A stretch of 64,000 bases of DNA, taken from contig NZ_JYLH01000009.1 in assembly GCF_001439685.1 (NCBI RefSeq), positions 62,001 through 126,000 on the forward strand. Reading direction: 5' to 3'. Positions 25,591-35,134 of the stretch are shown in pieces (the first letter of the stretch is position 1; every line of letters begins with the position of its first letter). Under the pieces are notes generated by a model that ran no database searches, was not told the origin of the DNA, and saw nothing but the letters and a program-made list of their open reading frames with translations. The stretch comes from Pseudomonas libanensis. GTDB taxonomy: Bacteria; Pseudomonadota; Gammaproteobacteria; Pseudomonadales; Pseudomonadaceae. A program made the translations under genes and the position numbers.

Positions 25591-26853
25591 ATGGCAAACG
25601 TGCAAAGCGGCAAAATGATCGTCGGTCTCGATATCGGCACCTCCAAGGTGGTGGCGCTGGTGGGCGAGGTCGGGGAAGACGGCGCGATCGAAATCGTCGG
25701 TATTGGCACGCATCCGTCCCGGGGCCTGAAGAAGGGCGTGGTGGTGAACATCGAGTCCACCGTGCAATCGATCCAGCGCGCCATTGAAGAAGCGCAGCTG
25801 ATGGCCGGTTGCCGGATCCACTCGGCGTTCGTCGGCGTAGCGGGCAACCATATCCGCAGCCTGAACTCCCACGGCATCGTGGCGATCCGCGACCGCGAAG
25901 TCAGCTCGGCCGACCTTGAGCGCGTCCTCGACGCCGCCCAGGCCGTGGCGATCCCGGCTGACCAGCGCGTGCTGCACACCCTGCCGCAGGATTACGTGAT
26001 CGATAACCAGGAAGGCGTGCGCGAGCCCCTGGGCATGTCGGGTGTGCGCCTGGAAGCCAAGGTCCACGTGGTGACCTGTGCCGTCAACGCCGCGCAGAAC
26101 ATTGAAAAATGCGTGCGCCGCTGCGGCCTGGAAATCGACGACATCATTCTCGAGCAGTTGGCTTCGGCGTACTCGGTGCTGACCGACGACGAAAAAGAAC
26201 TGGGCGTGTGCCTGGTAGATATCGGCGGCGGCACCACCGACATCGCGATCTTCACCGAGGGTGCGATCCGTCACACCGCCGTGATCCCGATTGCCGGCGA
26301 CCAGGTCACCAACGACATCGCCATGGCGCTGCGCACACCGACCCAGTACGCCGAAGAAATCAAGATCCGCTACGCCTGCGCCCTGGCCAAACTGGCCGGT
26401 GCCGGCGAGACCATCAAGGTGCCAAGTGTCGGCGACCGTCCACCCCGTGAGCTGTCGCGCCAGGCCCTGGCCGAAGTGGTCGAGCCACGCTACGACGAGC
26501 TGTTCACCCTGATCCAGGCTGAACTGCGCCGCAGCGGCTACGAAGATTTGATCCCGGCCGGCATCGTGCTGACCGGTGGCACCTCGAAGATGGAAGGCGC
26601 GGTCGAACTGGCCGAGGAAATCTTCCACATGCCTGTCCGCCTGGGCGTGCCCCATGGCGTGAAAGGCCTGGGCGACGTCGTGCGCAACCCGATTTATTCC
26701 ACCGGTGTGGGCTTGCTGTTGTACGGGCTGCAAAAGCAGACCGACGGCATTTCCCTGTCGGGCCCGAGTATCCGCGACAGCTACCGCAGCGACGACGAAG
26801 TGAAAGCACCGTTGTTCGAGCGACTGCAGGCTTGGGTCAAAGGCAATTTCTAA
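25591..26853 (+). CDS. ftsA: Cell division protein FtsA
   Basis: 420-residue actin-like ATPase that tethers FtsZ to the membrane. It has the phosphate-1 motif GLDIGTSKV (~13-21), the phosphate-2 DIGGGTTDIAIF, the adenosine motif VLTGGTSKMEG, and a C-terminal amphipathic helix ending FERLQAWVKGNF. A Shine-Dalgarno AAGAGGCAGG precedes the ATG. Confidence 0.98.
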   Translation: MANVQSGKMIVGLDIGTSKVVALVGEVGEDGAIEIVGIGTHPSRGLKKGVVVNIESTVQSIQRAIEEAQLMAGCRIHSAFVGVAGNHIRSLNSHGIVAIRDREVSSADLERVLDAAQAVAIPADQRVLHTLPQDYVIDNQEGVREPLGMSGVRLEAKVHVVTCAVNAAQNIEKCVRRCGLEIDDIILEQLASAYSVLTDDEKELGVCLVDIGGGTTDIAIFTEGAIRHTAVIPIAGDQVTNDIAMALRTPTQYAEEIKIRYACALAKLAGAGETIKVPSVGDRPPRELSRQALAEVVEPRYDELFTLIQAELRRSGYEDLIPAGIVLTGGTSKMEGAVELAEEIFHMPVRLGVPHGVKGLGDVVRNPIYSTGVGLLLYGLQKQTDGISLSGPSIRDSYRSDDEVKAPLFERLQAWVKGNF

Positions 26854-26928
26854 AGATTTACCGCGACACCGCAGCACCCGTAGTAAGCAGTAGGCGAAAA
26901 AACTAGAGAAAATGAAAGGAGAGGGAAC

Positions 26929-28134
26929 ATGTTCGAACTCGTAGACAACATCCCCGCAAGCCCGGTTATCAAAGTAATCGGTGTTGGCGGTGGCGGCGGC
27001 AACGCTGTCAATCACATGGTCAAGAGCAACATTGAAGGCGTTGAATTCATCTGCGCCAACACTGATGCCCAGGCGCTGAAAAGCATCGGCGCGCGGACCA
27101 TCCTGCAATTGGGCACAGCCGTGACCAAGGGCCTCGGCGCCGGCGCCAATCCGGAAGTCGGCCGTCAAGCCGCCCTGGAAGACCGCGAGCGTATTGCCGA
27201 AGTGCTGCAGGGCACCAACATGGTGTTCATCACCACCGGCATGGGCGGCGGTACCGGTACCGGTGCTGCACCGATCATTGCCGAAGTGGCCAAGGAAATG
27301 GGGATCCTGACGGTTGCCGTCGTGACCCGTCCGTTCCCGTTCGAAGGCCGCAAGCGCATGCAGATCGCCGACGAAGGTATCCGTCTGCTGTCTGAAAGCG
27401 TCGACTCGTTGATCACCATCCCCAACGAGAAACTGCTGACCATCCTGGGCAAGGACGCCAGCCTGCTGTCCGCGTTCGCCAAGGCTGACGATGTACTGGC
27501 CGGTGCCGTTCGCGGTATCTCCGACATCATCAAGCGCCCGGGCATGATCAACGTCGACTTTGCCGACGTACGTACGGTCATGAGCGAAATGGGCATGGCG
27601 ATGATGGGTACTGGCTGCGCCAGCGGTCCGAACCGTGCACGCGAAGCCACCGAAGCGGCCATCCGCAACCCGTTGCTCGAAGACGTGAACCTGCAAGGTG
27701 CACGCGGCATCCTGGTGAATATCACTGCCGGCCCTGACCTGTCCCTGGGTGAGTACTCCGACGTGGGTAGCATCATCGAAGCCTTCGCTTCCGAGCACGC
27801 CATGGTCAAGGTCGGTACCGTTATCGATCCGGACATGCGCGACGAACTGCATGTGACCGTGGTTGCTACCGGCCTGGGTGCAAAAATCGAGAAGCCTGTG
27901 AAGGTCATCGACAACACCCTGCATAACAGCCAAGCCAGCCACGCCAGCCAGGCGGCCGCCGCTCCAGCACCTGCTCGCCAGGAGCTGCCATCGGTGAACT
28001 ACCGTGACCTGGACCGTCCGACCGTGATGCGCAACCAGGCCCAGGCCGGTGCTGCTGCGTCCCGTAGCCCGAATCCGCAAGATGACCTGGACTACCTGGA
28101 CATCCCGGCATTCTTGCGTCGTCAGGCCGATTAA
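26929..28134 (+). CDS. ftsZ: Cell division protein FtsZ
   Basis: 401-residue tubulin-like GTPase that builds the division ring. The GTP-binding signature GGGTGTG is at residues 106-112. A variable Ala/Gln-rich linker follows residue ~320, and the conserved tail DYLDIPAFLRRQAD binds FtsA and ZipA. A strong AAAGGAGAGGG ribosome site precedes the ATG. The 75-base gap after ftsA is the first sizeable spacer in the cluster. Confidence 0.98.
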   Translation: MFELVDNIPASPVIKVIGVGGGGGNAVNHMVKSNIEGVEFICANTDAQALKSIGARTILQLGTAVTKGLGAGANPEVGRQAALEDRERIAEVLQGTNMVFITTGMGGGTGTGAAPIIAEVAKEMGILTVAVVTRPFPFEGRKRMQIADEGIRLLSESVDSLITIPNEKLLTILGKDASLLSAFAKADDVLAGAVRGISDIIKRPGMINVDFADVRTVMSEMGMAMMGTGCASGPNRAREATEAAIRNPLLEDVNLQGARGILVNITAGPDLSLGEYSDVGSIIEAFASEHAMVKVGTVIDPDMRDELHVTVVATGLGAKIEKPVKVIDNTLHNSQASHASQAAAAPAPARQELPSVNYRDLDRPTVMRNQAQAGAAASRSPNPQDDLDYLDIPAFLRRQAD

Positions 28135-28210
28135 TGGAATGTATCAGGGCTATGAAGGTGATTGGTGTTCAGCAAAGGTCTGGTCTGCTATTATCGCCAG
28201 CCTTTGTTGA

Positions 28211-29158
<948 letters not shown>

Positions 29159-29185
29159 GTAACAACTCTCTTTCTTTAGTTTTAA

Positions 29186-29213
29186 AGGCTGCCTTCGGGT
29201 GGCCTTTTTTTTT
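29186..29213 (+). terminator. Rho-independent terminator after lpxC
   Basis: An 8-bp stem (AGGCTGCC with GGTGGCCT, two G-T wobbles) closes a TTCG tetraloop and is followed by nine T. It ends the dcw transcript. Confidence 0.92.
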
Positions 29214-29231
29214 ACCTGACGAGTATCCAAA

Positions 29232-29860
29232 TGTGGGAGCTGGCTTGCCTGCGATAGCCATAGGTATCTACACAACTTTGGGGCGACGCTGGACCTGTGG
29301 CGAGGGAGCTTGCTCCCGTGACGGACTGACAGCCGACGCTGATCGAGCTGACGCACCGCGATCCAAATGTGGGAGCTGGCTTGCCTGCGAAGGCGGCCTT
29401 AAAGCCGACCAGGATCTCGGGTCAGACCGCGTACATATCCGTTCCTGCGGTAATGGCTGCTATTGGTTCCGCTTTTACAGCGGGTCACTTTTGAAAAGAG
29501 CCCAAAAGTAACCAAAAGGCTCTTGCCCCACCACTCGGCACCTCGCTCAGGCTCGGTGTGCCCGTAATTCGCCAGTGATTTGGGGGGTCGCCGCCACGCG
29601 CCATCCATGGCGCGGGGCGGCTAAACCGGCATCCCTGCCGGTTTACCCCCCAAACCCCTGTCGAATTCCGGCCAGCGTGGTTTAACGGGGCGCCTAAGAT
29701 CAAAAGCAGATCAAGATCAAGAGCGACTCGCTTCGCATCGTGGTTACCGTCGGCTGCTACAGCCTACAAAGTTGTGTAGATACCTATGCTGCGATAGCGG
29801 CCTGCCAGCTAGCTTGTAGGTAGCTGACCCACCGCCATCGCAGGCAAGCCAGCTCCCACA
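29232..29860. repeat. Compound inverted-repeat block with REP arms, no gene
   Basis: The block opens with a REP palindrome (29232-29257) followed by the 21-base arm at 29260-29280. The exact complement of that arm is at 29767-29787, and an inverted REP copy closes the block at 29837-29860. Inside are a second-family REP (GCGAGGGAGCTTGCTCCCG, near 29300), another direct REP copy (29368-29390), and a ~300-base segment (about 29400-29740) with its own palindromes, such as TAAACCGGCATCCCTGCCGGTTTA split around 29622-29645. Short open frames here lack the codon bias of real genes. Confidence 0.75.
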
Positions 29861-29870
29861 TTTGGCCTCA

Positions 29871-31367
29871 TCAGTTTGAGGTCTTTGAAACATCCACTAT
29901 CCGGTTACGGCCGCTATGCTTGGCCTGATACAACGCCTGATCAGCCTTGAGCAGCAGGTCTTCAAGGGAGATACGGCTGTGCTTCTGCCAGGTACTCAGG
30001 CCGATGCTCACAGTGATCGGTTGCTCATCCCCAACCACTCGCGGCAATTGCTGGACCCCCTTGCGGATATGCTCGGCGATCACCCACGCCCCCTTGGCGT
30101 CGGTATTGGGCAGCACCACCGCGAATTCTTCACCGCCATAACGCGCCGCCAGGTCGGCCGGACGGCGGATATTACTGTCGATCACCTGCGCCACTGCACG
30201 CAAAGCCTCATCGCCGCCCTGGTGGCCATGGCGGTCGTTGAAGGCCTTGAAGTGGTCCACATCGATCATCAACACGCTCAAGGGCTCGGTCGAGCGCTGT
30301 GCCCGGTCCCATTCCAGGCGCAGGCGCTCGTCCAGGGTGCGACGGTTGGCCAGGCCGGTGAGGGCGTCGGTCGCTGCCAGTTCTGACAGCACCTGTTCAG
30401 CGTGCTGACGACGGCGCAGCTCCATGCACAGCGCCCAGGTCAGCCACAACAGGCCCACGCACAGCACGCCTGTGGCGATGCTCACCAGCCACGCCGCACG
30501 CCGCCATGGCGCAAATATCTCGTTGCTGGACAGGGCCACGGCGACAATCAGCGGCAGGCTGCCCACACTGGAGAAACTGTAGAGCCGCGCTTGGTGATCG
30601 ACACTGGAGATGCTCTGGAAGCTGCCATCGCGCTCACGCAGCATGCGTGCCACATTGGGGCGCTGGCTGAGATCCTTGTCGATCATCCCTGCTTCCAGCA
30701 ATGGTTCCTGCGCCAGCAGGATGCCTTGGTGGTTGAGCAGGTTGATGGTGCTGTTGCGGCCGATATTCAGGCTGCTGAACAACTGGTGGAAATACGACAA
30801 GCGCATGGAGGCAGCGGCCACTCCCAGGAAACGCCCGTCCGGTGACGAAACACGACGGCTGAATGCAATGCGCCATGGGTCATCGCACACACAGCGGGCC
30901 ATGAATGGACGGCTGATATATAACCCCGCGTCCGGATTCTCGCGGTGCACCTGAAAATAGTCCCGATCAGAGAAGTTACCCAGCTTGGGTGTGAGCATGG
31001 ATGAATCGGCAATCACCTCGCCGTTCGGGTCCAGCAGCAGGATATCGCCCTTGTACGGCGCCGCCGCCGAGCGGTCGAACAGCACCAGATGGCGGATGCT
31101 CGCTGAAACGTCTTGCAGGTCAGTGCGCTCGGCTGCCGCGATCAGGCCTTTGATGGCCATGTCGTAGAGCTCCACGTTGCGCAGCACGTCGGCATCGATC
31201 AATTGAGTGATGGTATTGGCGGTGCGCTTGGCCGTCTGCAAGGTATTGGCCCGTTCCCGAATCAGCAGCGCGGTGACGATCCCCACGATCAGCAACACTG
31301 TCAGCGTACTGCCCAGGATCAGCAAGCGCTCCGGGCGGCGAACAGGACGGGTAATGCTTGGGCTCAT
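29871..31367 (-). CDS. Membrane-bound diguanylate cyclase (Cache-like sensor plus GGDEF)
   Basis: 498-residue protein: a membrane helix near residues 15-37, a periplasmic Cache-like sensing region (~40-280), a second helix (~285-310), and a C-terminal GGDEF domain with the active motif GGEEF at 411-415. An RPAD inhibitory site precedes it at the correct five-residue spacing, so product feedback is expected. It should make cyclic di-GMP in response to an external signal. The start at 31367 is a compromise; an upstream ATG at 31397 lacks a ribosome site. It lies downstream of the oprD-like gene in the same direction. Confidence 0.9.
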   Translation of the reverse strand: MSPSITRPVRRPERLLILGSTLTVLLIVGIVTALLIRERANTLQTAKRTANTITQLIDADVLRNVELYDMAIKGLIAAAERTDLQDVSASIRHLVLFDRSAAAPYKGDILLLDPNGEVIADSSMLTPKLGNFSDRDYFQVHRENPDAGLYISRPFMARCVCDDPWRIAFSRRVSSPDGRFLGVAAASMRLSYFHQLFSSLNIGRNSTINLLNHQGILLAQEPLLEAGMIDKDLSQRPNVARMLRERDGSFQSISSVDHQARLYSFSSVGSLPLIVAVALSSNEIFAPWRRAAWLVSIATGVLCVGLLWLTWALCMELRRRQHAEQVLSELAATDALTGLANRRTLDERLRLEWDRAQRSTEPLSVLMIDVDHFKAFNDRHGHQGGDEALRAVAQVIDSNIRRPADLAARYGGEEFAVVLPNTDAKGAWVIAEHIRKGVQQLPRVVGDEQPITVSIGLSTWQKHSRISLEDLLLKADQALYQAKHSGRNRIVDVSKTSN

Positions 31368-31434
31368 CGGACGCACTTCTGCTTTGGGGATGCCCATAGC
31401 TTAGTAGTAACTCTGGAATAGGTCGCAGAACCAA

Positions 31435-31466
31435 AATGTGGGAGGGGGCTTGCGCTCTCCCACATT
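31435..31466. repeat. REP-like palindrome between oprD-like and cyclase genes
   Basis: Perfect 10-bp inverted arms (AATGTGGGAG and complement) enclose a 12-base loop with GGGGCTTGC, a variant of the pseudomonad REP core. It lies just after the porin stop and may stabilise its mRNA end. Confidence 0.7.
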
Positions 31467-31476
31467 AGGAACGCTG

Positions 31477-32799
31477 TCAGAAGACGTTGATGGGGTAGTC
31501 CACAATTACACGGTACTCATCCACGTCCCGATCCACTGCCGAATAGCCATTGCTGCCTCGATTGGTCGCCCATTGCAGGCGCACCGACAGGTCCTTGGCC
31601 TTGCCGCCTTGCACTACATATTTCAAATCGATATCCCGTTCCCAGTGCTTGGCGTCTTTACCATCGGCGCTGTACCAGCTGCTGTAGCCGCGGCTGTTGG
31701 GGTCGACCTTGGTCAGGTCGGTCTTGCCGCTGATGTACGATATTGCGGACGTCAGGCCGGGCACGCCGAGGCCGGCGAAATCGTAGGCGTACTTGAGCTT
31801 CCATGAGCGCTCGTTGGGGCCGTTGAAGTCCGAGTACTGCTGGGAGTTGTCCAGGTACACGCTGTCGCCCTGGGTGATGTAGTCGAACGGCGTATTGCCG
31901 TTGACCCGCTGGTAGGTGGCCGTGACGCTGTGGTTGCCCACGCCCATGGTGAAATGCAGGCTGTAGGTGTTGTTGTCGATGTCCCCCAGCAGCGATTGGC
32001 CGGTGTCCTGGGTGTGGTAGTAGTGCAGGCCTGGGGTAAGGCTGACCAGGTCGTTGAGAGCATAAGTGTATTCGAGGTCGTAGTAGTACTGGTGCCACAC
32101 GTCCTTGAGTTCGGAGGCGTACAGGTTGCTGGTCAGCCCCGTGATACCGCTGAACGATACGCCGGCCCAGTCCAGGTACTGGCTGTCGGCGTTGGCGGGC
32201 AAGGCGCCATAACTGGTGCCGATGCGCCGGTGGCCGCTCTGGTTGTAGAGCTTGGTGAAGCTGGCCTGGCCGCCTTCGAACATCCAGCCGTCGAAACCGT
32301 GATTGGTCAGGCTCACGCCACGGAAAGTCTGCGGCAACATGCGTGTCATGCCGCCTGCGATTACCGGGTTGTTGAGGAACAGGTCGCCGGCTTTCAGTTC
32401 GGTGTCGAAGGCACGCATTTTCAAGGTGCCGCCGGCCGTCGAGAACGAACCCGATGCCTTGCCGTTGCCGCTGCCATACGGAAGGATGCTGGAACCATCG
32501 GTGCCGCCACCGCCGTCGAGCTTGAGGCCGAGCATGGCATTGACGTCCAGGCCGAAGCCGACGGTGCCCTGGGTGTAGCCGGATTCGAAGGTGCCGATAA
32601 AGCCCTGGCCCCATTCCTTGCTGTCATCGGTATGAATGTCGCGACGGTCGCGGTTCATGTAGTAGTTGCGCGTATTGATCGTGAGGTGGGAGCCTTCAAC
32701 GAAACCGTCGGTGGGGGTGGTGTCTGCCGCCTGGGCGAGGGGAGTGATCGTTGCTGCAACTGCGAGGAATAACGGGGTGAACGTCAGCGAGTTCTTCAC
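31477..32799 (-). CDS. OprD-family outer membrane porin
   Basis: 440-residue porin. The signal peptide ends near AQAADTT, and the mature part has alternating aromatic beta-strands typical of OprD ([20 protein letters not shown] at its start, [10 protein letters not shown] at its end with a terminal Phe). OprD homologues take up amino acids, peptides or organic acids; the substrate is not predictable here. The start is taken as GTG at 32799 because AAAGGAG lies nine bases upstream; the ATG at 32820 would place that site inside the gene. The leader contains hairpins (see the candidate small RNA). Confidence 0.9.
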   Translation of the reverse strand: MKNSLTFTPLFLAVAATITPLAQAADTTPTDGFVEGSHLTINTRNYYMNRDRRDIHTDDSKEWGQGFIGTFESGYTQGTVGFGLDVNAMLGLKLDGGGGTDGSSILPYGSGNGKASGSFSTAGGTLKMRAFDTELKAGDLFLNNPVIAGGMTRMLPQTFRGVSLTNHGFDGWMFEGGQASFTKLYNQSGHRRIGTSYGALPANADSQYLDWAGVSFSGITGLTSNLYASELKDVWHQYYYDLEYTYALNDLVSLTPGLHYYHTQDTGQSLLGDIDNNTYSLHFTMGVGNHSVTATYQRVNGNTPFDYITQGDSVYLDNSQQYSDFNGPNERSWKLKYAYDFAGLGVPGLTSAISYISGKTDLTKVDPNSRGYSSWYSADGKDAKHWERDIDLKYVVQGGKAKDLSVRLQWATNRGSNGYSAVDRDVDEYRVIVDYPINVF

Positions 32800-32867
32800 C
32801 GGTGGAGCTCCTTTGGTCAATCAAGAACGGCCAGTGTCGTGGGGGTGTGCCTGGCCTTTTTTATGGC

Positions 32868-33014
32868 AAAAAAAAGCCGCTGAAGTCAGCGGCTTTAAGA
32901 CAGATTCCCAGTGTAGAGCCCTGGAAAAAAGTCGAGGGAAATTAGGGTAAGCGGGTCAGCTGTCTTTGCCGTCGCGCTCATCGATGCGTCAAATTAACGC
33001 AGGCGAGCGCTACG
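32868..33014 (-). ncRNA. Candidate small RNA upstream of the porin gene
   Basis: On the minus strand TTGGGC and TACACT are spaced 17 bases (33049-33044 and 33026-33021), predicting a start near 33014. The RNA would begin with a hairpin (outer arms at 33010-33005 and 32979-32974, inner arms TGCGT/ACGCA), continue with ~75 largely unpaired bases, and end in a perfect 11-bp terminator hairpin (32896-32886 with 32883-32873) followed by a U-run to 32868. This plan fits Hfq-type small RNAs. It could instead be an attenuated porin leader. No known family was recognised. Confidence 0.45.
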
Positions 33015-33095
33015 ATACAGAGTGTAACAAGATAATAACTATTGCCCAAATCGCAACAGTGGGCAAGCCAGCTCCCCAGAGGTTGACCGCGTTGT

Positions 33096-34460
33096 TTAGA
33101 CCGGAAGGGTGATACCAAAGGTATTGCCGCCGCCTTCGCTGCGCACAAACACATCCCCCCCATGCATCAACGCAATCGCCTTGACGATAGCCAGGCCCAG
33201 CCCGTGATTCGCCCCGCTGTTGCTGCGCGATACATCCACCCGATAGAAGCGTTCGAACAGCCGTGGCAAGTGCTCGCGGGCAATCGCCTCGCCGGGGTTG
33301 GTCACACCGATTACCACTTGTTGCTCCCGTACCTCGATGTTCACGTCGATCACCTGCCCCGGCGCGGTGTGCTGCACCGCATTGCTCAGCAGGTTGATCA
33401 GCGCTCGGCGCAGGTGGGCCTTTTCGATCTGCACCCGAGCATCGCCGTGCACACGCACCTGTACCTGGGCATCTTCGAGGATGAAATCCAGATAGTCGAG
33501 GGTGGTTGCCACTTCATCGGCCAGGGAGCTTTCGATCAGCTTGGTGGCCTTGCTGCCCTGGTCGGCGCTGGCGAGGAACAGCATGTCATTGATGATCGAG
33601 CGCAGCCGTTCCAACTCTTCCAGGTTCGACTGCAGCACCTCGAAGTACTGCTCCGCGGAACGCCCGCGGGTGAGGGCGACCTGGGTCTGGCCGATCAGGT
33701 TGGTCAGCGGCGAACGCAGTTCATGGGCCACATCGGCATTGAAGGATTCCAGGCGTGAGTAGGCTTGTTCGACGCGGTCGAGGGTGGCGTTGAACGAGTT
33801 GACGAACTGGCTCAGTTCCGGCGGCAGCGGTGATAGGTGCAGGCGTCCGGAGAGTTTGGGCGGCGCGAGTTTCTGCGCTTCGTCCGAGAGTTTACCCAGG
33901 GGTTTGAGGCCGATGCGCGCCACCCAGAACCCCAGCAACGCTGCCAGCACCACACCGACCAGCGCCAGGCTGATCAACGCCACCAGCAAGTGGTGCTGGG
34001 TGGCGCGGAAGTTTTCGGTGTCGATGGCGATCATGAAGCGCAGCGCCGGACGTTGTTCCTTGGCCGCAAACTGGCTGACCAGCACCTTGAACGGATAATC
34101 GTGGCCGGGCAGGCGCAGGTCGTGCTTGCCGGTCGGGCCTTGGGCAAAGGCGCGAATCCGGGCGTCCGGCTCGCCGTATTCGTAGTTCGGGTCGCTGCTG
34201 ACCACCCAGAAACGGATACGCTTGTCTTCTTCGCCCAGCAACTTGAGCTTAGCCTTGATCTTGACCCAATGTTCCGGTGTGCCGAAGCGATTGACCGACG
34301 ATTCCAGCACGCTGTAGCGCGCATCCAGCTCGGCCTCGGGCAACAACCCCAGGCCGCGATCCACCTGCTGATACAGCGCGCCGCCGATCAGCACGAAGAT
34401 CAGCAACGCCACCAGGGTGAACATGCTGCTCAGGCGCAGGGCAATGGAATTAGCCGACAC
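33096..34460 (-). CDS. Two-component sensor histidine kinase
   Basis: 454-residue kinase with two membrane helices flanking a ~130-residue periplasmic region, a HAMP linker, a phosphoacceptor His246 in DVAHELRSPL, and an ATPase domain (NLLSNAVQHT, GLGLAIVKAI). The overall plan is like the CusS/IrlS heavy-metal sensor group. The GTG start overlaps the end of the response regulator, so they are co-translated. It is the last gene of the operon adaptor-pump-regulator-kinase and presumably senses a substrate or a stress relieved by the pump. Confidence 0.92.
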   Translation of the reverse strand: MSANSIALRLSSMFTLVALLIFVLIGGALYQQVDRGLGLLPEAELDARYSVLESSVNRFGTPEHWVKIKAKLKLLGEEDKRIRFWVVSSDPNYEYGEPDARIRAFAQGPTGKHDLRLPGHDYPFKVLVSQFAAKEQRPALRFMIAIDTENFRATQHHLLVALISLALVGVVLAALLGFWVARIGLKPLGKLSDEAQKLAPPKLSGRLHLSPLPPELSQFVNSFNATLDRVEQAYSRLESFNADVAHELRSPLTNLIGQTQVALTRGRSAEQYFEVLQSNLEELERLRSIINDMLFLASADQGSKATKLIESSLADEVATTLDYLDFILEDAQVQVRVHGDARVQIEKAHLRRALINLLSNAVQHTAPGQVIDVNIEVREQQVVIGVTNPGEAIAREHLPRLFERFYRVDVSRSNSGANHGLGLAIVKAIALMHGGDVFVRSEGGGNTFGITLPV

Positions 34461-35127
34461 TACGGTTCTCCAGCACATAACCCATGCCGCGAATGGTGTG
34501 CAGCAGCTTGTGTTCGAACGGCCCGTCGAGCTTGGCGCGCAAGCGCTTGATCGCCACTTCCACCACGTTGGCGTCGCTGTCGAAATTGATGTCCCAGACC
34601 ATCTCGGCAATGGCGGTCTTGGACAGGATCTCACCCTGGCGCCGCGCCAATACGCTGAGCAGCGAGAACTCCTTGGCGGTCAGGTCCAGGCGTTGGCCGT
34701 TGCGGCTGGCCTTGCGGCTGATCAGGTCGATCCACAAGTCGGCGACCGTAACCTGCACCGGTTCGTGGCCACCGCTGCGGCGGGTCAGGGCTTGCAGGCG
34801 CGCCACCAGTTCCAGGAATGAAAACGGCTTGCCCAGGTAATCATCGGCGCCTTCGCGCAGGCCGCGGATGCGGTCTTCCACGCGCTCGCGGGCGGTGAGC
34901 ATGATCACCGGCGTCTGCTTACGGGCGCGCAACGCACGCAACACGCCAAAGCCATCCAGGCCGGGCAACATCACATCGAGCACGATCACTGCGTAATCGT
35001 TTTCCAGCGCAAGGTGCAGGCCCTCGACGCCTTCACGCGCCACGTCGACGGTGTAGCCTTGCTCCGTGAGGCCGCGGTGCAGGTAGTCCGCGGTTTTCTC
35101 TTCATCTTCAATAATCAGGACGCGCAT
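34450..35127 (-). CDS. OmpR/CusR-type response regulator
   Basis: 225-residue regulator with a receiver domain (acidic pocket IIEDEE, phosphoacceptor Asp51 in VLDVMLPGLDG, Lys in GKPFSF) and a winged-helix output domain (LTAKEFSLLSVLARRQGEILSK ... VEVAIKRLRAKLD). It is paired with the overlapping kinase gene and follows the RND pump by seven bases. It probably controls this operon; candidate direct repeats lie upstream of the adaptor gene. Confidence 0.93.
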   Translation of the reverse strand: MRVLIIEDEEKTADYLHRGLTEQGYTVDVAREGVEGLHLALENDYAVIVLDVMLPGLDGFGVLRALRARKQTPVIMLTARERVEDRIRGLREGADDYLGKPFSFLELVARLQALTRRSGGHEPVQVTVADLWIDLISRKASRNGQRLDLTAKEFSLLSVLARRQGEILSKTAIAEMVWDINFDSDANVVEVAIKRLRAKLDGPFEHKLLHTIRGMGYVLENRSVG

Positions 35128-35134
35128 GACCGCC

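Noticed and set aside
28162..28194. lpxC promoter (TTGGTG / TATTAT)
   Set aside because: The spacing is 21 bases, too long for a confident sigma-70 promoter; it is only mentioned in the lpxC entry.
29399..29703. Short frames of ~70 codons within the repeat block
   Set aside because: They lie in palindromic repeat DNA, have no ribosome sites and do not show the codon bias of the surrounding genes.
29232..29860. Possible CRISPR array
   Set aside because: The repeats are few, inverted and unevenly spaced; no regular repeat-spacer pattern and no cas genes are present.
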